Positions 1-14,901 are shown, counted from the stretch's first letter. The stretch is 64,000 bases of DNA from JBJMHZ01 sp045807125 (GCA_045807125.1 JBJMHZ010000049.1:190626-254625); one strand, 5' to 3'. Notes: generated by a model from the letters alone, not told the origin. Numbers and translations: made by a program.

Positions 1-176
1 TGCGCGGTCGCGATGGCGGCCTCAACCATGTCGCGGCCCTGGCAGATGAACAGCCGGTTGTAGTACGCGCCGTCCTCCGCCCACAGCTCGTCGATGAGCT
101 TGCGCCGAATGGTGGGGTCCTTCTCGTTCCAGCTCGCGACCCAGCGGTCGACGATCTGGTTGTAGTGACTGTTCAT
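1..176 (-). CDS. SnoaL/NTF2-like protein, partial (C-terminus beyond window)
   Basis: Only the first 58 or so codons are visible. The start ATG is at 176 on the minus strand, preceded by an AGAGAGG-type ribosome site. The N-terminus begins MNSHYNQIVDRWVASWNEKD and continues with a helix and an aromatic YYNRLF stretch. This is the pattern of the first helix of SnoaL-like/NTF2-like small alpha+beta proteins, which include polyketide cyclases, hydratases and limonene-epoxide-hydrolase relatives. It lies 71 bp downstream of the type II thioesterase on the same strand and probably belongs to the PKS side of the cluster. The family call rests on a short segment and no catalytic residues can be judged. 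Confidence 0.55.
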   Translation of the reverse strand, partial: MNSHYNQIVDRWVASWNEKDPTIRRKLIDELWAEDGAYYNRLFICQGRDMVEAAIATA

Positions 177-247
177 GCCCACTGCTCTCGTACCTCTCTT
201 CCCCTGAAGAACTGCTCTTCCCCGAAAGAAGCTGCCGGCCCTGGTCG

Positions 248-1036
248 TCAGGCCAGGCGGGACTCGTCCGGTTCCAGGCACCGGAGCAGGTGCCTAGTGA
301 AATCGGTCGCGATGGCGAGCGTCGCGTCGTAGATGAAGAAGTGGCCCCCGGGGAACTCGCAGTTGCCCAGGTAGGTCGTGCAGTGGTCGGCCCACGTGGC
401 GGCCGACTCGCGGGTCATGAGCGGGTCGTCCTTGCCGGTGTAGGTGACGACGGCGGTGTCGACCTTCGCGCCGTCCTCCACGTACCGGGCGCAGATCAGC
501 AGGTCGTCGCGCGTCGGCGGGATCGTGATCCGCAGCATCTCGGGGTCCTCGTAGATCGCCGGCGGGAGCGAGCCGAGGCTGACGATCCAGCTGACCAGCT
601 CGTCCTGGGGGAGCGCGATCTGCTCCTCCGTCGGCATGTAGAAGCCCTCCGGCGACCAGCCGGCCGCGCCGATGAGCGCGGGCGGCGTGCCGAGCTCGCG
701 CTCGAGGGCGACCGCGAGGCGGTAGGCGACGAGCCCGCCCATCGAGTGCCCGAAGAACGCGTACGGGCGGTCGTCCAGCTCGGCGACGAAGGCCTCGACC
801 ATCACCTCCATGAGCGGCTCCATCTCGGTGAACCGGCCCTCCTCCCTGCGGTTCAGCCGGCCGGGGAGCTGCACGCCCTGGACCGAGATGCTGGCCGGGA
901 ACAGGTCCATCCACTCGCGGTACATCCCGGCGTTGCCCCCGGCGTAGGGGAAGAGGAAGAGCCGCGCTTCGGCGTCCGGGTTGGAGTCGACGGGGACGAA
1001 CCAGCGCTCGGCTTCCGCTGGGTCATGGACGGTCAT
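248..1036 (-). CDS. Type II thioesterase (PKS/NRPS editing, GrsT-like)
   Basis: A 262-residue alpha/beta hydrolase of the external thioesterase family, which removes stalled or wrong acyl groups from carrier proteins of polyketide and peptide synthases. The early FPYAGGNAG loop (near residue 30), the nucleophile elbow GHSMGG with Ser98, an Asp near 204 (TGKDDP) and a C-terminal GGHFF histidine near 232 form the expected triad. Length is typical. The start ATG at 1036 has a strong GGAGGAGG site 5 bp upstream. It sits downstream of the PKS but is separated from it by a large hairpin (1123-1165), so it may depend on read-through or its own promoter. Confidence 0.9.
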   Translation of the reverse strand: MTVHDPAEAERWFVPVDSNPDAEARLFLFPYAGGNAGMYREWMDLFPASISVQGVQLPGRLNRREEGRFTEMEPLMEVMVEAFVAELDDRPYAFFGHSMGGLVAYRLAVALERELGTPPALIGAAGWSPEGFYMPTEEQIALPQDELVSWIVSLGSLPPAIYEDPEMLRITIPPTRDDLLICARYVEDGAKVDTAVVTYTGKDDPLMTRESAATWADHCTTYLGNCEFPGGHFFIYDATLAIATDFTRHLLRCLEPDESRLA

Positions 1037-1122
1037 GGAGCCTCCTCCTCGTTGGCGGCTCGGCGACTAGGCGCGACTCGGGGACGACTGGTGGACGGCT
1101 GGGCGATGGACGGGCCCGGCCC

Positions 1123-1165
1123 GCCCGTCAGGGGCCACGTCCGGCGGACGTGACCCCCGACGGGC
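1123..1165 (-). terminator. Large hairpin downstream of the PKS gene
   Basis: Two 20-nt arms (1123-1142 and 1146-1165) are complementary at 18 of 20 positions around a 3-nt loop, just after the PKS stop codon on the minus strand. No T-run follows, as is common for terminators in high-GC actinobacteria. It probably ends or attenuates PKS transcription before the thioesterase gene. Confidence 0.65.
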
Positions 1166-1185
1166 ACCGGCGATGCTCACCATGC

Positions 1186-7512
<6,327 letters not shown>

Positions 7513-7576
7513 CGCCGTGTCTCCTTTCGTTGTTCGATGCGGCGCCGTGGCGCCGGAAAGTCTGCGTCTCGCGAGG

Positions 7577-7936
7577 TCAGCCCGCGACGCTGCCCACCCG
7601 TTCCGAGGACGGCGAGGGCGCGGGCGCGAACAGCTCCTCGAGCGGGTCCTCGCTCAGGTAGGCGAGCAGTCGCTCGACGGTGGGGCTGTTGAAGAGGACG
7701 TTGGCACTGATGGTGCAGCCGAGGAGCGCTTCGAGCCGCTCCTTGATGTCGGTGATGAGCAACGACGTGAAGCCGAGGTCGAAGAAGCTCTCGGTGATGT
7801 CGAGATCCTCGTCCTCGGCCATCATCAGCGTCGCTTTGAACTCCGTCACCACGATCTCCTCGAGCGCCTCCATGCGCTCCGAGCGCGGGAGGTCGCGCAG
7901 CTGCTCGACCGTGGGAGTGGGCTCCGGCGCCGTCAC
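7577..7936 (-). CDS. Free-standing acyl carrier protein
   Basis: A 119-residue protein with one carrier domain. DLGFTSLL places the likely phosphopantetheine serine at Ser58; the usual Asp before Ser is replaced by Thr. An acidic N-terminal helix and a Pro/Ser-rich tail flank the domain. The GTG start at 7936 has GGAGGA about 9 bp upstream. It is the first gene of the PKS transcription unit, 64 bp before the PKS start, so it may load a starter or carry a side group for the PKS or for the acyl-CoA ligase encoded nearby. PCP versus ACP cannot be decided from sequence alone. Confidence 0.85.
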   Translation of the reverse strand: MTAPEPTPTVEQLRDLPRSERMEALEEIVVTEFKATLMMAEDEDLDITESFFDLGFTSLLITDIKERLEALLGCTISANVLFNSPTVERLLAYLSEDPLEELFAPAPSPSSERVGSVAG

Positions 7937-7980
7937 CTGGGTGTCCTCCGTGTCAGCGGCAAGGGGACTCCATCCACGAA

Positions 7981-8006
7981 GCAGGCTCGGGCGGGCCCGG
8001 GCCTGC
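7981..8006 (-). other. GC-rich hairpin in the ACP/PKS leader
   Basis: Arms of 12 nt (7981-7992 and 7995-8006) around a 2-nt loop, with one mismatch on the minus-strand transcript. If the promoter at 8043-8086 is used, this hairpin lies in the 5' leader of the ACP-PKS mRNA, about 45 bp before the ACP start. Its role is unknown. Just upstream, 8016-8026 is a perfect small palindrome (TCACTCAGTGA) that could be an operator. Confidence 0.4.
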
Positions 8007-8042
8007 TACGATTCGTCACTCAGTGAATTGGGTCTAAACGGG

Positions 8043-8086
8043 AGTTAAGCACGCCGACCTGACCGGCAACTGACGCGCGACTGATG
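8043..8086 (-). promoter_or_regulatory. 11-bp direct-repeat (SARP-type) promoter for ACP-PKS
   Basis: On the plus strand CTGAC occurs at 8059, 8070 and CTGAT at 8081, exactly 11 bp apart. Read on the minus strand these are ATCAG, GTCAG, GTCAG facing the ACP gene. The hexamer TTAACT (minus, 8048 to 8043) starts 16 bp after the start of the last repeat. Three repeats at 11-bp period next to a -10 region is the known layout of SARP activator sites. Confidence 0.7.
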
Positions 8087-8114
8087 CTCGTGCGGGCGCT
8101 CCCGGAACGGCCGA

Positions 8115-8156
8115 GAGCCGGTGGGCGAAGGCGCCGCAGCGCCCGCCCACCGGCTC
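8115..8156 (-). terminator. Hairpin terminator after the hydrolase gene
   Basis: Perfect 13-nt inverted arms (8115-8127 and 8144-8156) with a 16-nt loop lie 16 bp past the hydrolase stop. They separate the hydrolase/oxidoreductase unit from the ACP-PKS unit, which has its own repeat-bearing promoter. Confidence 0.75.
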
Positions 8157-8171
8157 CCCGACCGGTCCGGA

Positions 8172-8981
8172 TCAGCCCAGGAACTCGTCCACCAGCGTCG
8201 CGGTCTGCTGACCCTTCTCGAGGTGCGGCAGGTGGCCGGCGCCCTCGACCACGGCCACCTTGCTGTCCGGGATCAGGCCGGCGAACTCGTCGGCGTGCTC
8301 GACGGGCACCACGCGGTCCTCCCGTCCCCACAGCAGCAGCGTGCTCGCCGCGATCCGGTGCAGGCGCCCGCGCAGCCCGCGGTCGGGAATCGGCCAGAGG
8401 TACTTGCCGCTGCTCGCCATCGCCCACACCCGCGCGACCATGGCGGCGCGCGCCTGGTCCGGGTCGTCCGGCGGCTTGAGGACCGCCTGCGCCACCGGCC
8501 CTGACGGGTCGGCGAAGAGCATCGCGGGCACCTGCTCCGGCGGGGTGGTCGCGAGGTTGACCACCGGGATGTCGTCGCGCCACAGGCCGAGCGAGTCCAT
8601 CAGGATCAGCCGCTCGGGCAGCGACGGGAAGTGCGCGGCCAGCTCGGCCGCCAGCATGCCGCCGAAGGAGTGGCCGACGAGCACCGGCCGGGTCAACCCG
8701 AGGCGCCGCGTCATCTCCTCGTACGCGAGCACCAGGTCCGGCAGCTCGTCGATGACGTGGACGGCGTACGGATCGCCCGCGCTCGTCCCCGGCAGCTCGG
8801 GCAGGTGGACGGTGAACCGCTCGGCCAGGTGCGAGAGCAGCGGCACCCAGGCCGGTCCGCTCGTCGGGTGCAGGAAGACGAGGTCCGGCCCGGAGCCGGC
8901 GACCTTCACCTTCATCGTCAGCCGGCCGTTCCAGAGTTCGACCGACTCCTCGCGCAGGGCAGCTCCTGTGGTGGTGCTCAT
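8172..8981 (-). CDS. Alpha/beta hydrolase fold protein
   Basis: A 269-residue alpha/beta hydrolase. The segments PDLVFLHPTSGP (oxyanion-hole region), VGHSFGG (nucleophile Ser), LLLWGREDRVVP (Asp region) and EGAGHLPHLE (His) form a complete catalytic set. Substrate is unknown; relatives include C-C bond hydrolases, esterases and epoxide hydrolases. The start ATG at 8981 overlaps the stop of the luciferase-like gene by ATGA, so the two are translationally coupled. A terminator follows at 8115-8156. It may hydrolyse an ester or thioester intermediate of the pathway, which is inference from position only. Confidence 0.85.
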   Translation of the reverse strand: MSTTTGAALREESVELWNGRLTMKVKVAGSGPDLVFLHPTSGPAWVPLLSHLAERFTVHLPELPGTSAGDPYAVHVIDELPDLVLAYEEMTRRLGLTRPVLVGHSFGGMLAAELAAHFPSLPERLILMDSLGLWRDDIPVVNLATTPPEQVPAMLFADPSGPVAQAVLKPPDDPDQARAAMVARVWAMASSGKYLWPIPDRGLRGRLHRIAASTLLLWGREDRVVPVEHADEFAGLIPDSKVAVVEGAGHLPHLEKGQQTATLVDEFLG

Positions 8982-10240
8982 GCGACGGTCGCCTTTCGCT
9001 CGGTGCCCGCGGCGGCGGGCGCGCCGCCGAGCCGCTCGGGCCACCAGTGGTGCTGGTGCCCGGTGTCGGTCCAGAGATCGCGAAGGTGCGGGGCGACCTC
9101 CTCGGCGAAGAGCTGGATGTTCTTCATCACCAGCTCCCGCGGCATCGACCCGAAGCCCAGCATCGCGTGCAGGTTGCCGATGCCGTAGTCGCGGCAGTAC
9201 TGGAGCAGCTGGTCGCGCACCGTCGCCGGGCTGCCGGCGATGACGGCGCCGGCCTCGAGCAGCTCGCTCACCGTCGCGGTCTTCATGCGGAACGCGAAGC
9301 CGAGGTCGCCCGGGTCCTTCATCAGGGCCTCCACGCCCCGGATGTCGACGGCGCCCGGCGAGCTGCGGCGCTCGGCGGGAACGGCGCCGTTGCCCTTGCG
9401 GAACGCGTACTCCATGTGCTTGCCGTACTCGCGCTCGGCCCGCTCGTCGGTCTCGGCGACGGCGATGGTCTGCAGGAAGCCCAGCCGGTACGGGTTCCGC
9501 GGGACGCCCATCTCGTCGGCGATGCTCCAGAACCGGTCGAAGATCCGCTTGCCCGTGAGCTTGGCGCCGTTGAAGCTGAAGTAGTTGAAGCCGAAGCCGC
9601 GCTCCAGGCTCATCGCCATCGTGCGCGGGTTGCCCACGCCGGTCACGTAGATCGGCGGCCGCGGCTCCTGCAGCGGGCGGGGCCAGATGTTGACCTCCGC
9701 GTACTGGTTGTGCTTCCCGTTCCACGCGAAGGGCTCGCGGTCCTCCCATGCGCGCAGCAGCAGCTCGAGGTTCTCCTCGAACCGCGAGCGGAGCTGGATC
9801 GGCACGATGCCGTTGTTGATGGTGGCGTCGAAGCTGAGCCCCACCGTCACGCCGGCGACCAGGCGGCCACCGCTCATGACGTCGATCAGCGCGTACTCCT
9901 CGGCGACCTTCAGCGGCTCGCGCGACTTCCCGAGCGACCGGCCCATCGGGAAGATGGCGACGTCGAGGCCCTCGCTCTCGGTGACGTACGCGAGGGTGCT
10001 CGCGACGAGGTCCGGGTTCGGCATCATGTCGAACGTCGTCTGCGAGTGCTCGGTCAGCGCGACGCCGTCGAAGCCGCTGCGGGCGCCGAGCATGAGCTCG
10101 TCGATGAAGTCGCGGATCGAGGAGTAGACGCCCTCGCGCGTCGCGAACGAGTACGGCGTGTTGTTCACGGCGCTGTGGTGCTGCTCGAAGTCATCCGGCA
10201 GGTACCGGTACGGCGCTTGCTCGAACAACGTGATCTTCAT
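8978..10240 (-). CDS. Luciferase-like (LLM class) flavin-dependent oxidoreductase
   Basis: A 420-residue TIM-barrel flavin monooxygenase of the bacterial luciferase superfamily. Visible family features are the N-terminal MKITLFEQAPYR strand, GFDGVALTEHSQ (the EHH-like active-site region), LDVAIFPMGR, the VMSGGRLVAGVTVG turn and the IYVTGVGNPRTM segment. These enzymes use FMNH2 or F420H2. The start ATG at 10240 is preceded by AGGTTGC; a longer upstream reading is possible but lacks family similarity. The gene is coupled to the hydrolase by an ATGA overlap. A two-repeat 11-bp element lies in its divergent promoter (10401-10434). It may carry out a chain oxidation in the pathway; the substrate is not predictable. 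Confidence 0.87.
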   Translation of the reverse strand: MKITLFEQAPYRYLPDDFEQHHSAVNNTPYSFATREGVYSSIRDFIDELMLGARSGFDGVALTEHSQTTFDMMPNPDLVASTLAYVTESEGLDVAIFPMGRSLGKSREPLKVAEEYALIDVMSGGRLVAGVTVGLSFDATINNGIVPIQLRSRFEENLELLLRAWEDREPFAWNGKHNQYAEVNIWPRPLQEPRPPIYVTGVGNPRTMAMSLERGFGFNYFSFNGAKLTGKRIFDRFWSIADEMGVPRNPYRLGFLQTIAVAETDERAEREYGKHMEYAFRKGNGAVPAERRSSPGAVDIRGVEALMKDPGDLGFAFRMKTATVSELLEAGAVIAGSPATVRDQLLQYCRDYGIGNLHAMLGFGSMPRELVMKNIQLFAEEVAPHLRDLWTDTGHQHHWWPERLGGAPAAAGTERKATVA

Positions 10241-10400
10241 GCAACCTCCATCTGCGGGCTCGTCGGGGCGGAACCGGAGCAGACGGGAACGAGCACGGGC
10301 GCGGGTCGTCTCCAGCCGATTCCCGCCACCCGTGACCGATCTGCCGGCCGCACCGCGGCCTTCGTCCGAGGACGGCTCGTCACGGCACCAACAGTTCGGA

Positions 10401-10434
10401 ATGGTCGCATGCCATGGCTGACAGGGCGCTGACC
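10401..10434 (-). promoter_or_regulatory. 11-bp direct-repeat promoter facing the luciferase-like gene
   Basis: CTGACA at 10418 and CTGACC at 10429 on the plus strand give two GTCAG boxes on the minus strand at 11-bp spacing. The -10-like GACCAT (minus, 10406 to 10401) begins 17 bp after the start of the downstream box. This is the left half of a divergent control region shared with the acyl-CoA ligase. Confidence 0.55.
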
Positions 10435-10464
10435 GGCAAATCGGGCGCAATCCGCCCACCGGGC

Positions 10465-10509
10465 GGTCAGCGCGCGGTCAGCGGGTGGTCAAGCGTGCGT
10501 TGCTTGAAT
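10465..10509 (+). promoter_or_regulatory. 11-bp direct-repeat promoter facing the acyl-CoA ligase
   Basis: GGTCAGC at 10465, GGTCAGC at 10476 and GGTCAAG at 10487 are exactly 11 bp apart. TTGAAT at 10504-10509 follows as a possible -10. With 10401-10434 this fills the 339-bp space between the divergent genes; nothing else is evident there. Confidence 0.7.
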
Positions 10510-10579
10510 CGTCCGCGAGGGTGGCGCCTGCTCGGGCTCCCACCTGCGCCGGTGTCGCACGAGAAACGGATGAGAGGTC

Positions 10580-12193
10580 ATGACCGATCCCAACGCGCGC
10601 ACCATCCAGGCCAGGTCGGCGCTGCACGCGCGCAACCGCCCCGACCACGTCGCCATCGTCTGCGAGGACCGCGAGGTGACGTACGCGACGCTGCACCGGG
10701 AGAGCAACCGGACGGCGCATGCGCTGCTGGCGGCGGGGCTCGAGCGCGGTGCGCGGGTCGCCTACCTCGGACGGGAGTCCGAGCACTACTACGACCTCGC
10801 GGTGGCATGCGCGAAGAGCGGCACCGTGCTCGTGCCGATCAACTGGCGGCTCACTCCCGTCGAGGTCGACCACATCCTCCGCGACTCGCAGGCCGAGCTG
10901 CTGCTCGTCGAGCACGAGTTCCGGCGCAGCGCCGAGCGGGTCCGTGCCGACCTGCCGCGGCTGCGCGACGTCGTCCAGATGGACACCGGCGGCGACGACC
11001 GGGCGTCCGGCTTCCTCGCGTGGAAGGACGGCCATCCCGACACCGACCTCGAGCCGGGCACCGGCACCGACGACCCGGTCGCGCAGATGTACACGAGCGG
11101 GACCACGGGGCTGCCCAAGGGCGTCGTGCTGGCCCACCGCACGTTCTTCGCGTTCATCGACAGCATGCAGCGGGCGGGCGTCGACTGGATCGACTGGCTG
11201 CCGGAGGACCGCAGCCTGTCCGGCTTCCCGGGGCTGCACGCCGGTGGCTACGCGTGGTTCTTCCACTGCTTCAACGTCGGTGCCACCAGCGTGATCATGC
11301 GGATGTGGATCGCCGAGGAGGCGGTGGCCCTCGTCGAGCGCCTCGGCATCACCACCATCTGGGCGGCCCCCGCCATGCTGCAGATGATGCTGGCCGAGCC
11401 GATCGCCACGCCCGAGCGGTTCCGCTCGCTCCGCAAGGTGGTGTACGGCGGCTCGCCGATCTCGCGCGAGCTGATGCTGGAGTGCATCGAGCGGCTCGGC
11501 CACGTCATGACCCAGGCGTACGCCTGCGCCGAGAGCGGCAGCTTCGTCACCGCGCTCACGGCCGCCGAGCACGTGCCCGGCAGCCCCGTGCTGGCCTCAG
11601 CCGGCCGGGTCTGCCCCGGGTGCCAGGTGCGGATCGTGGGGGACGACGGCGAGGAGCTGCCCCAGGGCGAGATCGGCCGGATCGCCATCTGGAGCCCCGC
11701 GCACTTCGTCGAGTACTGGCGCCTGCCGGAGGCCACCGAGGCGATGCTGCGCGACGGCTGGCTCTTCACGAGCGACGCCGGCTACCTCGACGAGCGCGGC
11801 TACCTGTTCCTCAGGGACCGGGTCAACGACACGATCATCGTGGCCGCGCAGAACATCTACCCCGTGGAGGTCGAGGAGGCGCTGCGGGCGCACCCGGCGG
11901 TCGCCGACGTCGCCGTCTTCGGCGTGCCGCACCCGCGCTGGGGCGAGGCCGTCCGGGCCGCCGTCGTCCTGCGGGAGGGGGAGCGGGCGACGCCGCGCGA
12001 CCTGATGCGGTTCCTGCGCGGCCGGATCGCGGACTTCAAGATCCCGACCGGCTACTCGTTCGTCGACTCCCTGCCCCGCAACCCGACCGGCAAGGTGCTG
12101 CGGCGGGTGCTGAAGGAGCAGCTCGCGGACGGGCAGCCGGCCACGCGGGGGGCGCCCCAGCCGGCCGCCCCGGCCGGGGCGCCCGCCCGTTGA
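10580..12193 (+). CDS. AMP-forming acyl-CoA ligase / adenylating enzyme
   Basis: A 537-residue ANL-superfamily ligase that activates a carboxylate as acyl-AMP and then loads it on CoA or a carrier protein. The phosphate loop is MYTSGTTGLPKGV (near 173); YGGSPIS, TSDAGYLDERGYLFLRDR and the C-terminal catalytic lysine in NPTGKVLRRVL are all present. The start ATG at 10580 has GAGAGG upstream. It is controlled by the 11-bp repeat promoter at 10465. With a free ACP and a reducing PKS nearby it could activate a fatty starter, or the finished chain before conversion to an amine. The C-terminal tail is Ala/Pro-rich, and a GC palindrome at 12168-12181 overlaps its end. Confidence 0.9.
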   Translation: MTDPNARTIQARSALHARNRPDHVAIVCEDREVTYATLHRESNRTAHALLAAGLERGARVAYLGRESEHYYDLAVACAKSGTVLVPINWRLTPVEVDHILRDSQAELLLVEHEFRRSAERVRADLPRLRDVVQMDTGGDDRASGFLAWKDGHPDTDLEPGTGTDDPVAQMYTSGTTGLPKGVVLAHRTFFAFIDSMQRAGVDWIDWLPEDRSLSGFPGLHAGGYAWFFHCFNVGATSVIMRMWIAEEAVALVERLGITTIWAAPAMLQMMLAEPIATPERFRSLRKVVYGGSPISRELMLECIERLGHVMTQAYACAESGSFVTALTAAEHVPGSPVLASAGRVCPGCQVRIVGDDGEELPQGEIGRIAIWSPAHFVEYWRLPEATEAMLRDGWLFTSDAGYLDERGYLFLRDRVNDTIIVAAQNIYPVEVEEALRAHPAVADVAVFGVPHPRWGEAVRAAVVLREGERATPRDLMRFLRGRIADFKIPTGYSFVDSLPRNPTGKVLRRVLKEQLADGQPATRGAPQPAAPAGAPAR

Positions 12194-12251
12194 GCCCGGT
12201 TCGCGACTCTTGCGCCGTGCCTTCCTGGTATGCGCTTTACCTCCCAGGTAA

Positions 12252-12281
12252 TGGACTGCACGACCGGTTGATGACTAGGGT
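12252..12281 (+). promoter_or_regulatory. Possible promoter of the MFS exporter
   Basis: TAGGGT at 12276-12281 is a good actinobacterial -10, with TGGACT at 12252-12257 as a weak -35. No 11-bp repeat array is present. Imperfect inverted repeats (CCTGG/CCAGG, TACCT/AGGTA) between 12225 and 12250 could bind a repressor. Confidence 0.35.
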
Positions 12282-12374
12282 GCCCGTGGTTTCCAGGTCC
12301 CTCAGCAGGGCTCCCAGCCCCCCGGCAGGCCGCTCCCCGACAGGTGCGGCTCTCGACCTCAGGAGGACGCGAGG

Positions 12375-13877
12375 ATGACGACCAGCAAGGGCGCCGACGC
12401 CGCCGCGACGACCACCCGGCCCCCCGGCGCGACCGGTGCGCCCGGCGGGGCTGCCGCCGGCGCTGCCGTCGCCCCGTCGCCCCCCGCGGCCAGGCCAGGG
12501 ACGCTGGCGGTCATCCTGGTCCCGGTCTTCATGGCCACCCTCGACTTCTTCATCATCAACGTCGCCATCCCGTCGATCCAGGACGACATCGCCGCGACGG
12601 CCGCGCAGATCGAGTGGGTCGTCGCCGGCTTCGGCCTCGCGTACGGCGTCGGCCTCATCACCGGCGGCCGGCTGGGCGACCTCTACGGCCGGCGGCGGAT
12701 GTTCGCCCTCGGGCTGCTGCTGTTCACCGCGACGTCGGCGATGTGCGGCGTGGCGCCGAACGGCGGCTTCCTGGTGACCGCGCGGGTGCTTCAGGGCGTG
12801 TCGGCCGCGGTCCTCTCGCCGCAGGTGCTGGCGATCCTCGGCACCACCTACACCGGCCCGGCGCGGGCCAGGGCGTTCAACGCGTACGGCATGACGATGG
12901 GCCTCGCGGCCGTCCTCGGCCAGCTGGTCGGCGGCCTGCTCATCCACGCCGACCTGTGGAACCTCGACTGGCGGCTGTGCTTCCTCATCAACGTCCCGAT
13001 CGGGCTCGCCGCGCTCGCGCTGACCCCGGCGTTCGTCCCGCAGTCGAGCGCGCCCGGCCGGCCGCAGCTCGACTTCCTCGGCATGGGCATCATCGGGCTC
13101 GCGCTCATCGCGCTCGTCCTGCCGCTCATCGAGGGCCGCGAGAAGGGCTGGCCGGCCTGGGTGTGGGTGTCGCTCGCCCTCTCGGTGCCGCTCTTCGCGT
13201 GGTTCGCGGTCAACCAGGCGCGCCGGGCCGCCGCCGGGCGGACGCCGCTCGTGGACATGTCGCTGTTCTCCGAGCGCGCGTTCACCGTCGGGCTCCTCGC
13301 CCAGAACGTGTTCTGGATGGGGCAGGCGTCGTACTACCTCGTCTTCGCGCTCTACGTGCAGTACGGCATGGGCCTCACGGCGCTCCAGGCCGGCCTCATC
13401 TTCATCCCGATCGGCGTCGGCTACATGGCGACCTCGACGACGGCCGTCCACGTGGCCAAGCGGCTCGGGCGACAGACCATCGCGCTCGGCGGGCTGCTGC
13501 GCGTCGTCGGGCTCGTCCTGCTGCTGCTGGCCGTCCACCACATCGGCGTGACCGGCAGCGTGGCCTGGCTGATCCCCGGGCTGATCGTGGACGGCGCCGG
13601 TCAGGGACTCGCCCTCGCTCCGCTGGCCTCGACCGTGCTGATGCGGGTGAAGCCTCAGCACGCCGGCGCCGCGTCCGGCGTGCTGAGCACGATCCTCCAG
13701 GTGGGCAACGCCATCGGCGTCGCCGTCATCGGCATCGTGTTCTACCGGGCGCTCGGGAGCCCCGCCCCGGCGCACTACTCGCACGCGTTCAACATGAGCC
13801 TCGTCTACCTGATGGTGGTCGGGCTCGCGCTGGCCTCGCTCGTGCAGCTGCTGCCGAAGGTGACGGGGGAGAAGTAG
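12375..13877 (+). CDS. MFS drug exporter, DHA2 (14-helix) type
   Basis: A 500-residue major facilitator protein with an Ala/Pro-rich cytosolic N-terminus of about 45 residues and 13-14 hydrophobic segments. The early motif LDFFIINVAIPSI is the DHA2 motif D-like region. GGRLGDLYGRRRMF is motif A near residue 95, and RVLQGVSAAVLSPQ is the motif B region. Related DHA2 members export antibiotics, and the valanimycin cluster carries an MFS resistance gene. The start ATG at 12375 is preceded by AGGAGG. It sits between the ligase and the azoxy-type core, so export of and resistance to the cluster product is the likely role. Confidence 0.88.
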   Translation: MTTSKGADAAATTTRPPGATGAPGGAAAGAAVAPSPPAARPGTLAVILVPVFMATLDFFIINVAIPSIQDDIAATAAQIEWVVAGFGLAYGVGLITGGRLGDLYGRRRMFALGLLLFTATSAMCGVAPNGGFLVTARVLQGVSAAVLSPQVLAILGTTYTGPARARAFNAYGMTMGLAAVLGQLVGGLLIHADLWNLDWRLCFLINVPIGLAALALTPAFVPQSSAPGRPQLDFLGMGIIGLALIALVLPLIEGREKGWPAWVWVSLALSVPLFAWFAVNQARRAAAGRTPLVDMSLFSERAFTVGLLAQNVFWMGQASYYLVFALYVQYGMGLTALQAGLIFIPIGVGYMATSTTAVHVAKRLGRQTIALGGLLRVVGLVLLLLAVHHIGVTGSVAWLIPGLIVDGAGQGLALAPLASTVLMRVKPQHAGAASGVLSTILQVGNAIGVAVIGIVFYRALGSPAPAHYSHAFNMSLVYLMVVGLALASLVQLLPKVTGEK

Positions 13878-13896
13878 GCGCCAGCTCGCCCAGGGC

Positions 13897-14901
13897 TCAC
13901 GCCTCGGCGTAGACGATGCGGTCGCCGGCGACGAGGCCGGCGACCGAGGGATCGTTGTAGCGCAGCGTGCGGCCGTCCCGGATGACCGCGAGCACCGGCT
14001 GGTCGAGCTGGGCCGGCGAGCGGCCGAGCTCCTCCTCGCGCACCGGCCGGTCCACGAGGTCGATCCCGTGGCCGAAGGAGACGAGGTCCTCGATGACCGC
14101 CACCGTCTCGGGGCTGTCGGTGGCCAGGCCGAGCAGCCGGCCGGCCGTCTCCGACGAGACGATGACCGACGTGGCGCCGCTCTGCCGGAGCAGCTCGGCG
14201 TTGTCGGCCTCGCGGACCGTGGCGACGACCGTGACCAGCGGCGCGAGCCGCCGCACGGCCAGCGTCGCCAGCACGGCGGTGTCGTCGCGGCCGACCGCCA
14301 CGATGACGGCCCGTGCCCGGTCCACCAGTGCCTGCTGGAGGATCTCCCGGCTGGTGGCCCGGCCCTGCACCGCCACGAGCCCGGCCGCGGTGGCCGCGGC
14401 GACGGCGGGGTCCTCGGCATCGACGACGAGGACGGCCTCGCGCGGGTGGCCCTTCAGCAGCAGGGCACGCACCGCGTTGCGGCCCTTGGTGCCGTAGCCG
14501 ATCACGACGACATGGTCCCTCACGCGCGACCTCCATCGGGCGAGGCGGAACTGCTCCCGCGAGCGCTCGGTGAGCGCGTGGATGGTCGTGCCGACGAGCA
14601 GGATGACGAACAGCAGCCGCATCGGCGTGACGAGGAGCGCGTTGACGAGCCGCGCTCCCGTCGTGACCGGGGTGATGTCGCCGTAGCCCGTCGTCGTCAG
14701 CGTGACCGTGGTGTAGTACAGCGCGTCGACGACCGAGACGACGCCGTCGTGGGAGTCGGTGTAGCTGTGCCGCTCCACGACGACCAGCACCCAGTTGACG
14801 AGCACGAGGGCGACCGCGACGGCGAAGCGCAGCGCGATGGCCAACGCCGGGCTCCCCGGCGCCCTCGTGGGCAGGTGGACTCGGACGCCACGTCTCGGCA
14901 C
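13897..14901 (-). CDS. Two-helix potassium channel with RCK (TrkA-N) domain
   Basis: A 334-residue ion channel. A first membrane helix (residues 18-43), a pore helix and a selectivity filter TTTGYGD near residue 75, a second helix near 88-112, then a Rossmann domain starting VVVIGYGTKGRNAV (GxGxxG-like) with VVDAED after beta-2, and an RCK C-domain. The filter differs from TVGYGD by Thr for Val. GTG start at 14901. It is convergent with the MFS gene and follows the decarboxylase on the same strand after 60 bp. It looks like a housekeeping insertion rather than a pathway gene. Confidence 0.88.
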   Translation of the reverse strand: MPRRGVRVHLPTRAPGSPALAIALRFAVAVALVLVNWVLVVVERHSYTDSHDGVVSVVDALYYTTVTLTTTGYGDITPVTTGARLVNALLVTPMRLLFVILLVGTTIHALTERSREQFRLARWRSRVRDHVVVIGYGTKGRNAVRALLLKGHPREAVLVVDAEDPAVAAATAAGLVAVQGRATSREILQQALVDRARAVIVAVGRDDTAVLATLAVRRLAPLVTVVATVREADNAELLRQSGATSVIVSSETAGRLLGLATDSPETVAVIEDLVSFGHGIDLVDRPVREEELGRSPAQLDQPVLAVIRDGRTLRYNDPSVAGLVAGDRIVYAEA

